A DNA stretch of 38,258 bases. Origin: an uncultured Pirellulaceae bacterium (GTDB lineage Bacteria > Planctomycetota > Planctomycetia > Pirellulales > Pirellulaceae). This document shows positions 16,391-25,447 of the stretch, one piece after another. Under the pieces are notes generated by a model. The model was not told the DNA's origin. It did no database searches and worked only from the letters and a program-made list of their open reading frames with translations. Where the stretch lies: contig CALFWL010000070.1 in NCBI GenBank assembly GCA_937928215.1, positions 1 to 38,258 on the forward strand. The letters run 5' to 3'. The position numbers were made by a program, and so were the translations under genes. Each line of letters opens with the position of its first letter. Position 1 is the stretch's first letter.

Positions 16391-18253
16391 TCAATCCGGG
16401 TTGATGGACTGAACCAGCGCAATGACGCTCTGGCCGTTCTTCGGTTGAAGCTCATGATCCGCCGTGCTGATCGTCACGATTTTTGATTTGTCGATCACCA
16501 ACAAAACCATGACATCCTCGCCGTGCTCGTGCAGAAAATCTTTGAACGTAAATTCTTCCGAAATGCTCGTTAGTTTCGGACGGTATCCGTTTTCGTAAAC
16601 TTTCTGAAGTCGCTGCTCGCTCCACGCCTCCGCGAATAATTCACGACCTTTTGAAACCTCGCCAATTTTCGCTCGTTCACCTTTCTTGGCGTCACGGGCC
16701 AACAACCGGTAGACGTTCTGACTGCCAAAGACGTGCGAAAACTGGGCGGCAGCCATCGCGTTGACCGCATCGTTCTTCGTCAGCGCAAGAAATTTCCCAA
16801 TGCCTGCCAGATCAACTTCTTCTTGAGCAAATTCGGACAATACACTTTTGCAGTAGGCCGTTAGGCCAGCCATTTTTGCCGCCGCCACATTGCGGTAGTT
16901 CGTATCGAGCAGCACAACCGAATAACCAGCTTCCTTGAGAACCAAAGCCAGATCGCGAATCCATGGTGAAGCGCCGCCAAATAGGATTCCTTGTGGATTC
17001 GCATCCGCCAACCCCAGTCGTCTGGCCAGCGAGGCGGCTCCTAGGCCGTACACGGCAACGGTTCCAACAATCAACATAAAAGTCGCCGGCACAAGCATCT
17101 GAGCGTCGTGCATAAACTGCTCGCCTTGGTCTGCCGATGACAAAATACGCAACGAGAACACGCTGACGACAGCCGCCGCCACGATCCCACGAGGTGCCAG
17201 AAACGCCAAAAATAGTTTCTCGTTCGGCGCCATTTTTGACTTCCACATCGCGGCCAATACGGAAACGGGTCTGACAATCAAAATCATCAACGCGACAAAC
17301 AGCACACCTTTCCAGCCAACCTCTCCAAGCACCGCCAGATCCAACCGCGAACCGAGCACGATAAACAGGCTTGAGATTAGGAACACACCAAGGTTTTCCT
17401 TGAATTCAACGACGTGCTCGATCGAGATACTTTTCTGATTCGCAAGATAAATTCCCATCACGGTCACGGTAACCAGCCCTGATTCGTGCATCATCCAATT
17501 TGACAAAGCAAAGACACTCAAGGCGGCAGCCAGAAACGCGAGCCCATGAAGGTAGTCAGGTAACCAGTACCGTTTCACGATCTGTGTCAGCAGCCACGCC
17601 GTCGCGCACCCGATACCGATTCCGATCAACGCCGTTTTCAGCATTCCAACCAACGGTGAATGTATTACCGCATGCCCTGCGGGATGATGGTGCGAATGGA
17701 ACAACTGCTCAAACACCAGCACCGCTAAAATCGCGCCGATTGGATCGATAATGATCCCTTCCCATTTGACCACCGCGCCAATTTTTCGCTCGGGCCGAAT
17801 ATGGCGTAACAACGGCGAGACCACCGTCGGTCCGGTCACGACTAAAATAGCTCCCAATAAAACCGCCAGATGCCAATGGATCCCAAGTACACACCAGGCA
17901 AACAGGCTGCCCAGAATCCAGGAAACGAGAACACCAATCGTGCACAGCCGAACAACTGCCCCACCCGCGGCGGCTCGCAGTTCACTGAATCGAAGCGAAA
18001 GCCCGCCTTCGAACAAAATCACGGCCACCGCCAGCGACACCAGCGGAAAAACCAGCTTCGGTCCGAGCATCTTTGCCGAATCATCGTTGCTCAGTTGAGT
18101 CAGAATCTCGTCAGGATTCATCCAGAAACCTAGCACCACTCCGAATCCTAGCAACAATAAAATTGACGGAACTCGTATCCACCACGCCAACAACTGCGCA
18201 AGCATTCCCAAAAGAGGCACCAACGCAAGGTAATAAAAAATTGTGTCATCCAC
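16391..18253 (-). CDS. Cation/proton antiporter (CPA1 / NhaP type) with TrkA-N-like domain
   Basis: A 620-aa protein. The N-terminal 400 residues hold about 12 hydrophobic segments of the Na+/H+ exchanger fold, including the ion-binding WEGIIIDPIGAI and FLAPRGIVAAAV regions. The C-terminal 200 residues form a TrkA/RCK-like nucleotide-binding domain (GILFGGASPWIRDLALVLKE, VVLLDTNYRNVAAA) followed by a TrkA-C-like tail. It likely exports Na+ or K+ in exchange for H+, gated by a dinucleotide. Single gene, convergent with the carbohydrate cluster, from which it is separated by about 156 nt. Confidence 0.88.
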   Translation of the reverse strand: MDDTIFYYLALVPLLGMLAQLLAWWIRVPSILLLLGFGVVLGFWMNPDEILTQLSNDDSAKMLGPKLVFPLVSLAVAVILFEGGLSLRFSELRAAAGGAVVRLCTIGVLVSWILGSLFAWCVLGIHWHLAVLLGAILVVTGPTVVSPLLRHIRPERKIGAVVKWEGIIIDPIGAILAVLVFEQLFHSHHHPAGHAVIHSPLVGMLKTALIGIGIGCATAWLLTQIVKRYWLPDYLHGLAFLAAALSVFALSNWMMHESGLVTVTVMGIYLANQKSISIEHVVEFKENLGVFLISSLFIVLGSRLDLAVLGEVGWKGVLFVALMILIVRPVSVLAAMWKSKMAPNEKLFLAFLAPRGIVAAAVVSVFSLRILSSADQGEQFMHDAQMLVPATFMLIVGTVAVYGLGAASLARRLGLADANPQGILFGGASPWIRDLALVLKEAGYSVVLLDTNYRNVAAAKMAGLTAYCKSVLSEFAQEEVDLAGIGKFLALTKNDAVNAMAAAQFSHVFGSQNVYRLLARDAKKGERAKIGEVSKGRELFAEAWSEQRLQKVYENGYRPKLTSISEEFTFKDFLHEHGEDVMVLLVIDKSKIVTISTADHELQPKNGQSVIALVQSINPD

Positions 18254-18387
18254 GAGAGCACAGCCTTGACAGGAGACGATTCGAAAGACAAATCATTAGA
18301 ACTTGCCACGTTGCGAATGATAAGCGGACTTTCGAAGTACGAAGGGCGAAGTACCTGTTCGAAAACATACGTCTCGTTTGTTGATTC

Positions 18388-18492
18388 AGCACTCGCGAAT
18401 CAATAAGTTGCCGGATGAACATGATTCCGTGCCGATTTTACGCGAGCAAAATGAAATCAATTCCGGCGGTTATTGTTGGGCAAGTGCGAAGA
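18388..18492 (-). repeat. CCGGAT dispersed repeat, copy B
   Basis: The core runs from CCGGATGAACATGATTCC (from 18411) to AATTCCGG (to 18466). Conserved flanks are AGCACTCGCGAATCAATAA on one side and, on the minus strand, CACTTGCCCAACAATAACCG on the other. It aligns along its whole length with copy D. It lies in the 288-nt gap between the antiporter start and the DUF2459 stop. Confidence 0.85.
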
Positions 18493-18541
18493 CAACGAGC
18501 TGCCAACAAATATGGTGCCGCCACCCATCGCACCGAAAAAC

Positions 18542-19285
18542 TCATGGTGCGAGATCAAGAATCTCATCTCTTGGCAAGTACAGCATCGGCGACTTCGGCA
18601 TCGGGGTTAGCCATGGAACTCGAACGCCAGCGGCAGCCAAGGCTCGCCCGACCCAGGAGTTGCAAGTATTCAGAGCATGATAATGACCGCGGCTTTCAAA
18701 AAACGCGTCGCGACTTCCATAGGCTGAACCAGAGATCGCGATCCGCCTACCGGAGTCATTGGTCTCGAATGATGTTTCAATAAAGTCGACCAATTTTCGG
18801 TATTGATTCTTCGATATCAACACGGACCGTTTTTCTCGGCCGTACGAGTCAGCCGAAGTATAGGCTACGTGCATGCAACTGTCGGATGGGATCAACAGGG
18901 CGTTTGCAGCCGTTCCAACTTTCAAATCATCCCACGTTGGTGTTTCAATGAAAAACCCTTTGTCTCCCCAACCAAATGCCACGTGGGTTGCTGTTAAGGT
19001 TGATCCGGAAAACAAATCGTTTGGAAACTCATGACGCCAATCGATGGTCGAGTTCGAAACCGGAATGATCAAGTCTGCGTGGACGGCGTTCGACGTTACG
19101 TGAATCAGCACTCCATCCGGATCGGGCTGAAAGTCATTGTTGACCGGAATCAAACCAACGATCACGATCGTCACGTACAACGCTAGGAGCAAAACCGTTG
19201 CCTTGCAAAGTCGTTTAAACCACTTCCAAACTCGCCCTCGAACATTGACGCTGTCGTGATTCGATTGCTCGGACATTTTGATCAT
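18542..19285 (-). CDS. DUF2459 / TIGR02117 family membrane-anchored protein
   Basis: About 247 aa from the ATG at 19285 (a start at 19351 would overlap the photolyase-like gene). One N-terminal transmembrane segment (VLLLALYVTIVIVGLIP) is followed by an extracytoplasmic domain: HVTSNAVHADLIIPV, ATHVAFGWGDKGFF, TPTWDDLK, GSAYGSRDAFFE and ALNTCNSWVGRAL. This pattern matches DUF2459, whose conserved His and Cys suggest a papain-like fold, although no activity is established. It follows the photolyase-like gene by 37 nt and may be cotranscribed with it. Confidence 0.75.
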   Translation of the reverse strand: MIKMSEQSNHDSVNVRGRVWKWFKRLCKATVLLLALYVTIVIVGLIPVNNDFQPDPDGVLIHVTSNAVHADLIIPVSNSTIDWRHEFPNDLFSGSTLTATHVAFGWGDKGFFIETPTWDDLKVGTAANALLIPSDSCMHVAYTSADSYGREKRSVLISKNQYRKLVDFIETSFETNDSGRRIAISGSAYGSRDAFFESRGHYHALNTCNSWVGRALAAAGVRVPWLTPMPKSPMLYLPRDEILDLAP

Positions 19286-19322
19286 CCGTATGGAATGAAT
19301 GGAAGGATGTCGCGACCTGATT

Positions 19323-20819
19323 CTACATTTGATCCAGCCACGTTTCTGCATTGTTCAAATGAGCTTGTCGTTTTTCGTTATCCATTTTCTTCACCATCGC
19401 GCACATCATCGCCCAGCGAGGATTTTTCGACAGCTCATCCGAGTGATTCCAAATCCACCGCCAATAAAGCCCATCCCAAACGTCGCACCAATCGCCCTTT
19501 TTGTAGTGGCTCATTTTTCTGACGTACGAACTGCCGCTAAAGTAAGGCTTGGTCGTGATCTGGCCTCCATCGGCGTGTTGGCTCATCGCATAGGCGTTGG
19601 GAACCATCACCCAATCGTAGCTGTCGACGAACATCTCCATGAACCAGCGATAGATTTCGTCCGGATCGAACTCGCACAGGAACATGAAACCTCCCAGCAC
19701 CATCAGCCGCTCGATGTGATGGCAGTAACCCGTTTTTATGACGCGACCAATCACGTCATCGATTGGATCGATCCCAGTTGTTCCCTCGTAGAAACAATTG
19801 GGGATCGAGCGAGTATGATTCCAATGGTTTGTCGTTCGCATCGACACGCCGATATCTTGATAGGTCGCTCGAATGAACTCGCGCCAGCCAATGACTTGGC
19901 GAACGAATCCTTCCACCGAGTTGAGTGGCGTGGCGTGCTTTTCTCCATGAGCCAACGCGGCTTTGATGACTTCGTCGGGCGTCAACAATCCGATGTTCAA
20001 CGCCGGCGTCAATACACTGTGCCAAAGCCATGACTCGCCCTGAACAATCGCGTCCTCGTAAATCCCAAACTGTTCGAAACGGTGCTTGAGAAAGTGCCGC
20101 AACCATTTTTTTGCGTCGACACGCGACGTCGGATAGTAGAGCTGGGCCAAGTCGCCCGGGTTATCGGGAAATTTTTCGTTAATGTAATCGACAGCGGCCA
20201 AATCAATTTCGTCGTGGTTGAGTTTCAAGATCTCTGGGATATCGTTCAGCAGTTTTTTTGGCACTTTCTTACGATTCTCCGCATCGAAGCTCCACTGACC
20301 GCCGACAGGTTCATCGCCAGCGTCCATCAAGATGTTCAGGCGGCGACGTTGAAGCTTGTAGAAGTCCGCTTGGAACCATCGCTTTTTTCCTTCGCGGTAG
20401 TCAATGTTTTGCTCGCGACTGTTAAGAAAACCTGGGTTGGGAAGAAACTCGATATCAACCTTCAACTTTCGGCTGATTCGATTGAGACGTTTTTCAAGAA
20501 TAAAATCGGTCGGATCGGCAACCAGCAGCTTTTTCGGGCTGGACTTGAGCGATTTGCAAATTTCTTCCAAGTGCTTCTGCAAAGCATCGGGGGCGGGATC
20601 GTAGCCGAAGTACTGTGTCTGGAACCCTTGATCCACTAACCATGCTTGGTAGCGTTTCATGGTGGCTCGGTGGAGCCATAATTTCTGCTTGTGGAAGCGT
20701 GCAGGATAATGATGATCACCGAAGAACAGACTGTCCTCAATCAATACCACGCGAGATAGAACCAACTTCAAGCCCGGATGTTCTTCGAACAACTGATTGG
20801 GGAAAACGATCAGATTCAA
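19323..20819 (-). CDS. FeS-BCP / prokaryotic (6-4) photolyase-like flavoprotein lacking cluster cysteines
   Basis: A 498-aa member of the deoxyribodipyrimidine photolyase-related family. The N-terminal Rossmann-like antenna domain (LIVFPNQLFEEHP) is followed by the helical FAD domain: FVRQVIGWREFIR, TGYCHHIERLMVLGGFMFL, DSYDWVMVPNAYAMSQHADGG and YFSGSSYVRKMSHY. Family members normally continue with a CxxC...C segment that ligates a 4Fe-4S cluster. Here that stretch is MSHYKKGDWCDVWDGLYW, shorter and with a single cysteine, so the cluster is probably absent. Repair of (6-4) photoproducts or light sensing are both possible. Divergent from a class I photolyase. Confidence 0.85.
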   Translation of the reverse strand: MNLIVFPNQLFEEHPGLKLVLSRVVLIEDSLFFGDHHYPARFHKQKLWLHRATMKRYQAWLVDQGFQTQYFGYDPAPDALQKHLEEICKSLKSSPKKLLVADPTDFILEKRLNRISRKLKVDIEFLPNPGFLNSREQNIDYREGKKRWFQADFYKLQRRRLNILMDAGDEPVGGQWSFDAENRKKVPKKLLNDIPEILKLNHDEIDLAAVDYINEKFPDNPGDLAQLYYPTSRVDAKKWLRHFLKHRFEQFGIYEDAIVQGESWLWHSVLTPALNIGLLTPDEVIKAALAHGEKHATPLNSVEGFVRQVIGWREFIRATYQDIGVSMRTTNHWNHTRSIPNCFYEGTTGIDPIDDVIGRVIKTGYCHHIERLMVLGGFMFLCEFDPDEIYRWFMEMFVDSYDWVMVPNAYAMSQHADGGQITTKPYFSGSSYVRKMSHYKKGDWCDVWDGLYWRWIWNHSDELSKNPRWAMMCAMVKKMDNEKRQAHLNNAETWLDQM

Positions 20820-20855
20820 TGTTGGTTCTCAGCAGTTGGCGAATCAATTAGGTTA

Positions 20856-20935
20856 GTGTCAGGCTTGGTCCAGTAAGGCGATACGGACCAACAATTGTTT
20901 GCCGCTACATTTGCTTACCGCCAATAGTCTGACAC
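20856..20935. promoter_or_regulatory. Nested inverted repeats between divergent photolyase genes
   Basis: The 127-nt gap between the two photolyase starts holds two nested inverted repeats. The inner pair is TTGGTCC (20865-20871) with GGACCAA (20885-20891); the outer pair is GTGTCAG (20856-20862) with CTGACAC (20929-20935). They may be operators for coordinated control of the divergent genes, or RNA structure in a leader. No promoter hexamers stand out. Symmetry is seen; regulation is inferred. Confidence 0.4.
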
Positions 20936-20946
20936 GGACAACATTC

Positions 20947-22365
20947 ATGGGATCCTTGGTCTGGTTTCGACGCGATCTGCGAATCAATGACAATCCGGCA
21001 CTGTACCATGGAGCTGCCGCCGCAACAGATGGCACCGTTGGACTGTTTGTCATCACTCCCGACCAATGGATACAACATGACGACTCGCCAGCCAAAGTCT
21101 GTTTCTGGCTGCGAAATTTGGAGGCTCTGTCCGACTCGTTGGGCAAATTGAATATTCCGCTGGTCGTCAAATCTTGCGACGCGTTCGATCAAGTGGCTGA
21201 CATCGTGATCGAGGTCGCCAAGGCGAACGGCTGCGAACATTTGGCTTTTAATCGCGAGTACGAAGTCAACGAATCGCGGCGTGACGATGCCGTGATGGCG
21301 GCCTGCCAGCAGGAAAACATCGCCGTTCAGCGGTTTCACGATCGAGTGATTGTTCCTCCAAAAGAAATCGCAACCGGTGACGGCAATTTCTACAAGGTCT
21401 ACACTCCCTATCGAAAAGTTTGGACCGAGCGAGCAATCGATCGTGCCAATACGCTTCCCCCACCGAAAAAACAAAAGCGGATCGAGGTGAAGTCGTCAAA
21501 AATCCCAACCACCGTCAAAGGTTTCGATTTTGGCAATGCCCGAGAAGACCTGTGGATCGCTGGTGAAGCCGAAGCGAACAGGCGTCTGAAAATATTCAGC
21601 AGTCGCATCAAGCAGTACGATGACGCGAGAGACATTCCATCCATCAATGGTACTAGTCTGTTATCGCCGTATCTGGCCGCTGGAGTCATCTCTCCACGCC
21701 AATGCCTTGCCGAAGCGCGAGCCCACAACGCCCAGCGGATGGGTGGTGATTCCGGCGCGGCGGTGTGGATCTCGGAACTTATTTGGCGAGACTTTTATAC
21801 GCACGTGATGGTTGGCTTCCCTCGAGTGTCAATGCATCAACCATTCAAGCTGAAAACGGAAAAGCTTGACTGGCGAACAAGCAAAAAAGATCTACAGGCA
21901 TGGAAGGACGGGCAGACCGGCTATCCAATCGTCGATGCAGGAATGCGACAGTTGAAGCAAACCGGTTGGATGCACAATCGACTACGGATGGTGACGGCCA
22001 TGTTTTTGACCAAAAACCTGTTGATCGATTGGCGCCTGGGAGAAAAGCACTTTATGGAAACACTTGTTGATGGCGATTTGGCAGCGAACAATGGGGGCTG
22101 GCAATGGTCGGCCTCGACGGGGACCGACGCAGTGCCATACTTCCGGATTTTCAATCCCTTCAGCCAGAGCAAGCGGTTCGACAACGAAGGCAAGTTCATC
22201 AAGAAAATGTGCCCGGAACTTGAATCGGTCCCTGCGGCTCAACTTCACGATCCGAAGAAGTTGACCGAAGCCATCAAGACCCACGATGCCGACTATCCCG
22301 CCATGGTGGTCGACTACAAAGAGGGGCGTGAACGAGCGCTGGCGGCCTTCAAATCGCTGGATTGA
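20947..22365 (+). CDS. phr: Class I CPD deoxyribodipyrimidine photolyase
   Basis: A 472-aa protein, the usual length for class I photolyases. The start at 20947 is chosen because MGSLVWFRRDLRINDNPAL is the canonical beginning; the frame is open from 20899. It has the antenna domain, then the FAD domain with WISELIWRDFYTHV, GMRQLKQTGWMHNR, MVTAMFLTKNLLIDWRLGE and the NNGGWQW-ASTGTDA-PYFRIFNP block that binds FAD and the pyrimidine dimer. It uses light to split cyclobutane dimers. The antenna cofactor (folate or deazaflavin) cannot be read safely. Confidence 0.93.
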   Translation: MGSLVWFRRDLRINDNPALYHGAAAATDGTVGLFVITPDQWIQHDDSPAKVCFWLRNLEALSDSLGKLNIPLVVKSCDAFDQVADIVIEVAKANGCEHLAFNREYEVNESRRDDAVMAACQQENIAVQRFHDRVIVPPKEIATGDGNFYKVYTPYRKVWTERAIDRANTLPPPKKQKRIEVKSSKIPTTVKGFDFGNAREDLWIAGEAEANRRLKIFSSRIKQYDDARDIPSINGTSLLSPYLAAGVISPRQCLAEARAHNAQRMGGDSGAAVWISELIWRDFYTHVMVGFPRVSMHQPFKLKTEKLDWRTSKKDLQAWKDGQTGYPIVDAGMRQLKQTGWMHNRLRMVTAMFLTKNLLIDWRLGEKHFMETLVDGDLAANNGGWQWSASTGTDAVPYFRIFNPFSQSKRFDNEGKFIKKMCPELESVPAAQLHDPKKLTEAIKTHDADYPAMVVDYKEGRERALAAFKSLD

Positions 22366-22466
22366 ACCGATTCACTCGGACCGTGATCCCGCTATGAGGA
22401 AAGGGGTGGCTGTAATAAACTGAACCTTCCCCAATCCAATTTTGACCAATCGACACGGAGAACATC

Positions 22467-23399
22467 ATGCCTCGAGGTAAGACATTCGATAACGCGACCG
22501 CCGCCGTTGGCGATACCCCGATGATCAAGATCAATCGCCTAGTGCCGCAAGACCACGCAACGGTGTTCGCAAAATGTGAGTTCTTTCAACCACTCAACAG
22601 CGTCAAGGATCGGCTGGGAACCGCGATGATCGAAGCGGGCGAACGTGATGGGCACATCAAGACCGACACTCATATCGTCGAACCGACCAGCGGAAACACC
22701 GGCATCGCGCTGGCGTTTGTCTGTGCCGCGAAAGGTTACAAGCTGACTCTGACGATGCCCGATTCGATGTCGGTCGAGCGTCGTACGTTACTCAAGCAGT
22801 TGGGTGCCAACCTGGAATTAACTCCCGCCGCCGAAGGCATCCCCGGCTCCATTCGCAAGGCGATGGACATCGTCAACAGCGACCCGAACGCATGGATGCC
22901 TCAGCAGTTCGAAAATCCTGCTAACCCCGACATGCACGAACGAACCACCGGTCCGGAAATCTGGGAAGACAGTGGTCACGACATCGACGCGATCGTGGCA
23001 GGCGTCGGAACAGGTGGAACGATTACCGGCGTCGCTCGTTACCTGAAGTCAAAGAACCCGAACTTCCAGGCGTTCGCGGTCGAGCCCGACACGTCAGCCG
23101 TGATCAGCGGTGAAGAACCGGGCAAGCACAAGATTCAGGGCATCGGAGCTGGCTTCGTCCCCAAAAACCTCGATAAAAGTTTGCTCGACGGTGTGCTGAA
23201 GGTCAGCAGCGACGACGCTTTTATCTGGGGCAAGCGATTGGCCAGCGAGGAAGGTATCGTGGCTGGCATCAGCAGCGGAGCCAACATGTGTGCCGCGGCG
23301 GAATTGGCGGCTCGCCCTGAAATGAAAGGCAAACGCATCGTCACGATCATGTGCAGCCTTGGCGAACGTTACCTGTCCACGCCTCTGTTCGAGGCGTAG
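22467..23399 (+). CDS. cysK: Cysteine synthase (O-acetylserine sulfhydrylase)
   Basis: A 310-aa PLP enzyme that makes L-cysteine from O-acetylserine and sulfide. PLP lysine K47 lies in LNSVKDRLG. EPTSGNTGIALAFV is the substrate loop, GVGTGGTITGVARYLK binds the cofactor phosphate, and ISSGANMCAAAELA closes the active site. Single gene with an ACGGAGA ribosome binding site a few bases before the ATG. A palindrome TTCGAAAA/TTTTCGAA follows the stop codon (about 23405-23421) and may end the transcript. Confidence 0.93.
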   Translation: MPRGKTFDNATAAVGDTPMIKINRLVPQDHATVFAKCEFFQPLNSVKDRLGTAMIEAGERDGHIKTDTHIVEPTSGNTGIALAFVCAAKGYKLTLTMPDSMSVERRTLLKQLGANLELTPAAEGIPGSIRKAMDIVNSDPNAWMPQQFENPANPDMHERTTGPEIWEDSGHDIDAIVAGVGTGGTITGVARYLKSKNPNFQAFAVEPDTSAVISGEEPGKHKIQGIGAGFVPKNLDKSLLDGVLKVSSDDAFIWGKRLASEEGIVAGISSGANMCAAAELAARPEMKGKRIVTIMCSLGERYLSTPLFEA

Positions 23400-23490
23400 C
23401 GAAGATTCGAAAAATTTTCGAACACTCCGCCAGATTCCAGTGATATAAACGTGCGGCACTTTGAGTTCATCTCATCTTTAGCTACGGTTG

Positions 23491-24083
23491 ATGTCCATCC
23501 CCGAATTCACGTTCCAATCGGACGTAGCTCCACCGGTTCCGATCCATCGGTTCACGGTCGAGAATGTCACGCGTTGGGCAAACAAGGTGTGATTGGGCCA
23601 GCAGACCGCGTGGAACTACTGGAAGGATTGATCGTTCGCAAAACGAATCAGCTCCCTCCTCACAGCTTCGCGGTCCAGATGCTGTCACGTTCGTTGTACG
23701 CAAACGTCCCTGAATCGTTTGTCGTTCGATGTCAACTTCCTGTCACGCTGTCGGCCAGCGAACCCGAGCCAGATTTTGCGATTGTCACTGGAACAACTGA
23801 CAACTATCGACAGCGCCATCCGTTTGGCGATGAATGCCGTCTGTTGGTCGAAGTCGCCGATTCTTCACTGGCACGTGACTTGGGCAAGGCGGCGATTTAT
23901 GCTTCGGCAGGCGTGGAGGAGTACTGGATTATCAAAATACCAACCCAGTCAGTGCTACGAATGCGAAAACCGGCCGCAGGACGTTACGCGGAGATCGTTG
24001 AATTTCAACGGGCGGAATCTATCAACTTTCAACTGGCAGATTTATCGTTTAGCCTGCCACTTACCGAAGCATTTCCTGCCTGA
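23491..24083 (+). pseudogene. Uma2-family (DUF820) PDDEXK nuclease-like gene with an N-terminal frameshift
   Basis: The C-terminal part is a typical Uma2 protein: ADRVELLEGLIVRKT, SEPEPDFAIV, RLLVEVADSSLARDLGKAA and YASAGVEEYWIIKI, with the PDDEXK acids in PDFAIV and the VEVAD strand. The expected start, MSIPEFTFQSDVAPPVPIHR followed by FTVENVTRWANK, is read from ATG 23491 in another frame that stops at TGA 23590-23592. One extra A at about 23584-23585 would join the two. The long in-frame extension upstream of the break is not family-like. This is a real mutation or a sequencing error; a GTG at 23589 could also give a truncated protein. Confidence 0.75.
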
Positions 24084-24131
24084 AACGGGAGCCAAATAGT
24101 AAACGCCGTTTGCTCGCGCTTACATCGGCGA

Positions 24132-25397
24132 TTACATCAGCACCTTCAACGTTTCCACAAAACGAAACACGTCTTCGAACGAGTTGTACAGTGGTACCGG
24201 CGCGGCGCGGATCACGTTGGGTTCACGCCAGTCGGTCATCATGCCACGCGATTCAAGCTGATCCTGAATCGAGCGACCTGCGACGCCGATCAGCTGAAAC
24301 GATAATTGACAACCTCGCTGTTCGGGATCGGTGGGAGTGATAACGTTGACTTGATCCCCCAGCGCTTGCTCAAGCAGTTGCTGAAAGTATGCGGTCAGCT
24401 GGAGCGATTTCTCACGCAGCGGTGCGATTCCACCCACGTCGGCGAACACGCTCAAGGACGCACGCACTGCGGCCATCGACAGGATTGGCGGATTGCTCAA
24501 CTGCCAGCCCTCGGCGGTTGGGATGGGTTGAAAATGATTCTTCATCTCAAATCGCGTTTGTTTATCGTGCCCCCACCAACCCGCCAATCGTGGTAGCTTC
24601 GGATTGGTCACGTGTTTTCGATGGACAAAACAGCCAGCTACCGAACCAGGGCCGCTGTTGAGATATTTGTAAGAACACCACGCGGCGAAATCAATGTTCC
24701 AGTCATGCAGCGACAGCGGAACATTGCCTGCCGCGTGAGCCAGATCCAGGCCAACAATCGCGCCGACCGAATGAGCAGCCTCGGCAACGCCAGCCATATC
24801 GATCACTTGGCCGGTGTAGTATTGAACTCCCGGCAACAGCACAACCGCCAGCGATTCGCCCTGCTGTCGGATCAGATCGCACAACGTGTCGGTTTCTAAG
24901 GTCGCTTGTCCGACAGCACGATTCGCTACGATCAATGATTCCGCAGGATCGAAACCGTGATGCTTGATTTGCGACTCCGCCACTTGATAATCAGACGGAA
25001 ACGCGTGTTCCTCAATCAGAATTTTATGACGCTTGCGATCAGGTCGATAGAACGTGGCCAACATCAGGTGCAGGTTCACCGTCAGCCCATTCATCATCAC
25101 CACTTCATCTGCTTGGGCTCCGACCAGGTCAGCCATCGGCTGCGTCAGGAATTCGTGATAGGGCATCCACGGCAGATCCGATTCGAAATGACCCCGCACG
25201 CCAAGCTGTTGCCATTTTTCCAGCTCGATCTGAACAAATTCGGCGGCACGTCGCGGCTGCAGACCAAGCGAGTTGCCAACCAGATAGACTTCGGGCAGCC
25301 CATTCTCTCGTTCAGGGATCCAGAACTCGGATCGCCATTTGCCCAAGGGATCGGACGTGTCCAGTTGACGTGCAAATTCGAGTGAGGTGGAGTTCAT
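24132..25397 (-). CDS. kynU: Kynureninase
   Basis: A 421-aa PLP-dependent hydrolase that converts kynurenine or 3-hydroxykynurenine to anthranilate or 3-hydroxyanthranilate plus alanine. It has VYLVGNSLGLQPR near the start, MNGLTVNLHLMLATFY, LLPGVQYYTGQVIDM, GLDLAHAAGN with the PLP-binding Asp, and CSYKYLNSGPG with the Schiff-base lysine. Length is normal for the family. It lies 50 nt downstream of the 3-hydroxyanthranilate dioxygenase gene on the same strand, so the two consecutive pathway steps are probably cotranscribed, for tryptophan breakdown or NAD synthesis. Confidence 0.95.
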   Translation of the reverse strand: MNSTSLEFARQLDTSDPLGKWRSEFWIPERENGLPEVYLVGNSLGLQPRRAAEFVQIELEKWQQLGVRGHFESDLPWMPYHEFLTQPMADLVGAQADEVVMMNGLTVNLHLMLATFYRPDRKRHKILIEEHAFPSDYQVAESQIKHHGFDPAESLIVANRAVGQATLETDTLCDLIRQQGESLAVVLLPGVQYYTGQVIDMAGVAEAAHSVGAIVGLDLAHAAGNVPLSLHDWNIDFAAWCSYKYLNSGPGSVAGCFVHRKHVTNPKLPRLAGWWGHDKQTRFEMKNHFQPIPTAEGWQLSNPPILSMAAVRASLSVFADVGGIAPLREKSLQLTAYFQQLLEQALGDQVNVITPTDPEQRGCQLSFQLIGVAGRSIQDQLESRGMMTDWREPNVIRAAPVPLYNSFEDVFRFVETLKVLM

Positions 25398-25447
25398 GTC
25401 GTTACGATTGCTGCGATCGGATGGGCAAGAGGGACGAAGAATCGCCG

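Noticed and set aside
19299-20033. 244-aa plus-strand frame opposite the photolyase-like gene
   Set aside because: Antisense shadow of a gene with clear flavoprotein motifs.
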